This document shows positions 33,299-35,072 of a stretch of 35,072 nucleotides of DNA, piece after piece (positions within the stretch are counted from its first letter, which is position 1; each line of letters begins with the position of its first letter). Under the pieces are notes generated by a model, which saw nothing but the letters and a program-made list of their open reading frames with translations, did not search any database and was not told the DNA's origin. Origin of the DNA: Pseudomonadota bacterium (GTDB taxonomy: Bacteria > Pseudomonadota > Alphaproteobacteria > Puniceispirillales > Marisalimonadaceae); assembly GCA_027625145.1 (NCBI GenBank), contig JAQBXK010000020.1:1-35072 (forward strand). The letters are read 5' to 3'. Both the position numbers and the translations under genes were made by a program.

Positions 33299-34159
33299 TT
33301 ACTTTACTATGTTTTTATTCCATAATTTATAAATTTCAGTGAAATCATTAAGATCTAATTTATTATTAAAATCATTTAATAAAGAACTAGTTAATTTTAT
33401 ATAATTATTACTTGTTTCTTTTGAATCAGAAAAATCTTTGACTAATTGAAGGTCCTTTTTTAAATTTTTAATAATAGACTTGCCATCAAATTTTTTATTT
33501 AAAATGTGATTTGGAAATCTTTCTTGACTTATATAACTTCTTGCATTTGAACAATTAAAAGTATTAATTAAATCTTCTAATGAAATACCTAACTCTTCTC
33601 CTAAGTTTCCAATTTCACACATCATTAGAAATATTCCATGGCACACAGAGTTATGTAATAATTTCATTGAGTGACCATTTCCAATGTTTCCATAATAAAA
33701 CACGTTTGAAGCCATTGATGAAAATATTTTAGTTAAATATTTTAATTCCTCTTTCTTACCTCCTATCATTAAAGTTAATGTACCATTTAAAGCGCCAGAA
33801 GCGCCTCCAGACATTGCTGCATCAAAGTAACTAATGTTCTTTAATTTAAGATATTTATAGAGTTCTAATGTGTTTTGAGGATTTGATGTTGTTAAATCTA
33901 TATAAGTAGAATTAAATTTTAAAATTTTATTTTCTATAATATTTAATATTTCTTTATTTGAAGGTACTGCAAATAAAATAACATCTGATACTTCTAAAAT
34001 GTAATCAATATTTTTATAATTAATTTCTTTTTTTGATTTTGTTAACTCAAGATTATTATCATATCCAAAAACATTGAAACCTTTTTTTTTTAATCTATTA
34101 TATATTGAACTTCCCATACTTCCTAGGCCAATAACAGATATTTTTAAATTTTGTTTCAT
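33299..34159 (-). CDS. NAD(P)-dependent beta-hydroxyacid dehydrogenase (second intact copy)
   Basis: A 286-residue protein of the 3-hydroxyisobutyrate dehydrogenase family. It has GLGSMG (residues 11-16), DAAMSGGASGALNGTL (113-128) and the catalytic motif G160-x-G162-x-x-x-K166 with N170 (GNGHSMKLLHN). It is convergent with the interrupted relative, with 1 nt between the genes, and lies 18 nt downstream of the ABC permease on the same strand, so it is probably the last gene of the transporter operon. It is a different subgroup from the 17.0 kb copy (DAAMSGG against DAPVSGT), suggesting a different substrate. Confidence 0.87.
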   Translation of the reverse strand: MKQNLKISVIGLGSMGSSIYNRLKKKGFNVFGYDNNLELTKSKKEINYKNIDYILEVSDVILFAVPSNKEILNIIENKILKFNSTYIDLTTSNPQNTLELYKYLKLKNISYFDAAMSGGASGALNGTLTLMIGGKKEELKYLTKIFSSMASNVFYYGNIGNGHSMKLLHNSVCHGIFLMMCEIGNLGEELGISLEDLINTFNCSNARSYISQERFPNHILNKKFDGKSIIKNLKKDLQLVKDFSDSKETSNNYIKLTSSLLNDFNNKLDLNDFTEIYKLWNKNIVK

Positions 34160-34177
34160 TGTTTCATTTATTAATTT

Positions 34178-35072
34178 TTAAATTTTCAATTTTGGATCTA
34201 ACCAATCACGAAGACTATCACCTAATAAATTAAATGAAAAAACAGCTATACTTACAGCAAGACCTGGATATATGATCATCCATGGTGCTGTTCTGTAGTA
34301 ATCACTATTAACACCTGATAACATTAATCCCCATGATGGAGTTGGTTCAACTACACCAAGCCCTAAATATGACAAACTTGCTTCTAATAAAATTGCCTGT
34401 CCAATGAAAGCTGTCAACATTATTAAAAAAGGAGCTGATACATTTGGAAGTATATGTCTAAATATAATTCTACTTGAGCTGTATCCTCCTGCTTTTGCAG
34501 CATCAATGTAAGGTAATGTGACAATTGTTAATGCCTGCGATCTTATAACTCGAGCAACTTTAGGTGTAAATGGAATTGCTATTGCTATAATTACATTTAT
34601 ATCAATACCAACTACGACTGTTTTAGGAAAAATTGCAATTACAACAATTGCTAAAACAACAATTGGAAACGAAAGCATTAAGTCTATTAGTCGTTGAATT
34701 ACAAGGTCTGTTTTGCCTCCAAAATAAGCGGATGTTGTTCCAATTATAGCTCCAAGTGAACAGCCAACTATTGCAGAAAGGAAACCAATAGCTAATGCAG
34801 TCCTAGCTCCGTAGATTAATCTTGTTAAAATATCTCTTCCAAAAGCATCTCCTCCAAGAGGATGTGCTAATGATGGCTGACCTCCACCTAAAGCAGGAGA
34901 AGCTTCAAAATCTATTAATTCAGGGTCATAAGGAGCAACATATGGTGCAAAAATAGCAGCCAAAAACATTATAATAATCAATACTAAGCCAATAAAACCA
35001 AGAGGTTGCTCTCGAATAAAATCTATAAATGTTCTTCTACTAGGTTTAACAACTTTAGTAGGAGTTGATACC
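34178..35072 (-). CDS. Dipeptide/oligopeptide-type ABC transporter permease (DppC/OppC family), N-terminus outside window
   Basis: Minus-strand permease whose frame stays open to the window edge; 297 codons are visible and the start is beyond 35072. The in-frame segment before the first possible TTG (34981) encodes FIDFIREQPLGFIGLVLIII, a normal DppC first membrane helix, so that TTG is not the start. It carries FAPYVAPYDPE, HPLGGDAFGRDILTRLIYGA, the ATPase-contact loop DAAKAGGYSSSRIIFRH and the C-terminal PSWGLMLSG and DSLRDWLDPKL. These place it in the DppC/NikC group. The partner permease, receptor and ATPases should lie beyond the window. The substrate need not be a peptide. Confidence 0.92.
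   Translation of the reverse strand, partial: VSTPTKVVKPSRRTFIDFIREQPLGFIGLVLIIIMFLAAIFAPYVAPYDPELIDFEASPALGGGQPSLAHPLGGDAFGRDILTRLIYGARTALAIGFLSAIVGCSLGAIIGTTSAYFGGKTDLVIQRLIDLMLSFPIVVLAIVVIAIFPKTVVVGIDINVIIAIAIPFTPKVARVIRSQALTIVTLPYIDAAKAGGYSSSRIIFRHILPNVSAPFLIMLTAFIGQAILLEASLSYLGLGVVEPTPSWGLMLSGVNSDYYRTAPWMIIYPGLAVSIAVFSFNLLGDSLRDWLDPKLKI

Noticed and set aside
1-35072. CRISPR arrays, tRNA or rRNA genes, insertion sequences, integrases and attachment sites
   Set aside because: None was seen: no spaced repeat array, no cloverleaf-like or conserved RNA segments, and no transposase or integrase motifs in any frame. No stretch longer than 300 bases lacks a gene.

Overview
The window is strongly AT-rich, with long A/T runs, an AT-biased codon choice, very short intergenic gaps and several genes that overlap or share stop codons. 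Together with the gene order pstS-pstC-pstA-pstB-phoU-phoB, the TRAP transporter and the many xanthine-dehydrogenase-type and flavin enzymes, this suggests a streamlined marine alphaproteobacterium (SAR11, HIMB59 or AEGEAN-169-like). That placement is an inference; no rRNA or tRNA gene is present to confirm it.

Region 1 (1-5.8 kb, + strand) is the high-affinity phosphate uptake operon: the C-terminal part of pstS cut by the window edge, a hairpin terminator/attenuator, then pstC, pstA, pstB, phoU and the response regulator phoB. A phoR sensor kinase is not in the window. A DUF218 (YdcF/ElyC-like) membrane protein follows at 5.9 kb.

Region 2 (6.6-34.2 kb) is a dense catabolic island of about 25 genes in alternating strand blocks. 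(a) Minus: a PuuE/cyclic-imidase-like polysaccharide-deacetylase-fold hydrolase and an OsmC protein. (b) Plus: a three-subunit molybdenum hydroxylase (FAD, 2Fe-2S and Mo subunits). (c) Minus, 11.9-16.9 kb: LLM flavin monooxygenase, PcaD-like alpha/beta hydrolase, VOC protein, long cyclase-family hydrolase, FAD monooxygenase resembling 2,6-dihydroxypyridine 3-hydroxylase, and a second OsmC. (d) Plus, 17.0-19.6 kb: beta-hydroxyacid dehydrogenase, cupin, YciI-like protein and a second cyclase (isatin hydrolase/KynB type). (e) Minus: DUF2798 protein, TRAP transporter (Q-M-P) and a LysR regulator. (f) Plus, 24.0-31.6 kb: flavin reductase, HisD-like dehydrogenase, SDR, a second two-subunit Mo hydroxylase of NicAB/IorAB type, a Gfo/Idh oxidoreductase and a medium-chain alcohol dehydrogenase. 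(g) An isochorismatase-family amidase, a beta-hydroxyacid dehydrogenase gene with an in-frame amber stop, an intact related dehydrogenase, and the start-side-truncated permease of a Dpp/Opp-type ABC transporter.

Taken together, Mo-dependent ring hydroxylation, flavin-dependent ring oxygenation, several ring-opening or amide hydrolases, and downstream dehydrogenases look like the parts list for oxidising an N-heterocyclic or aromatic compound imported by the TRAP system. The substrate cannot be read from the sequence. The most specific regulatory signal is a 15-bp palindrome of form ATC-N9-GAT, found just upstream of lysR and again in the two divergent promoter regions at 8.0 and 17.0 kb. It suggests that one LysR protein controls the whole island.
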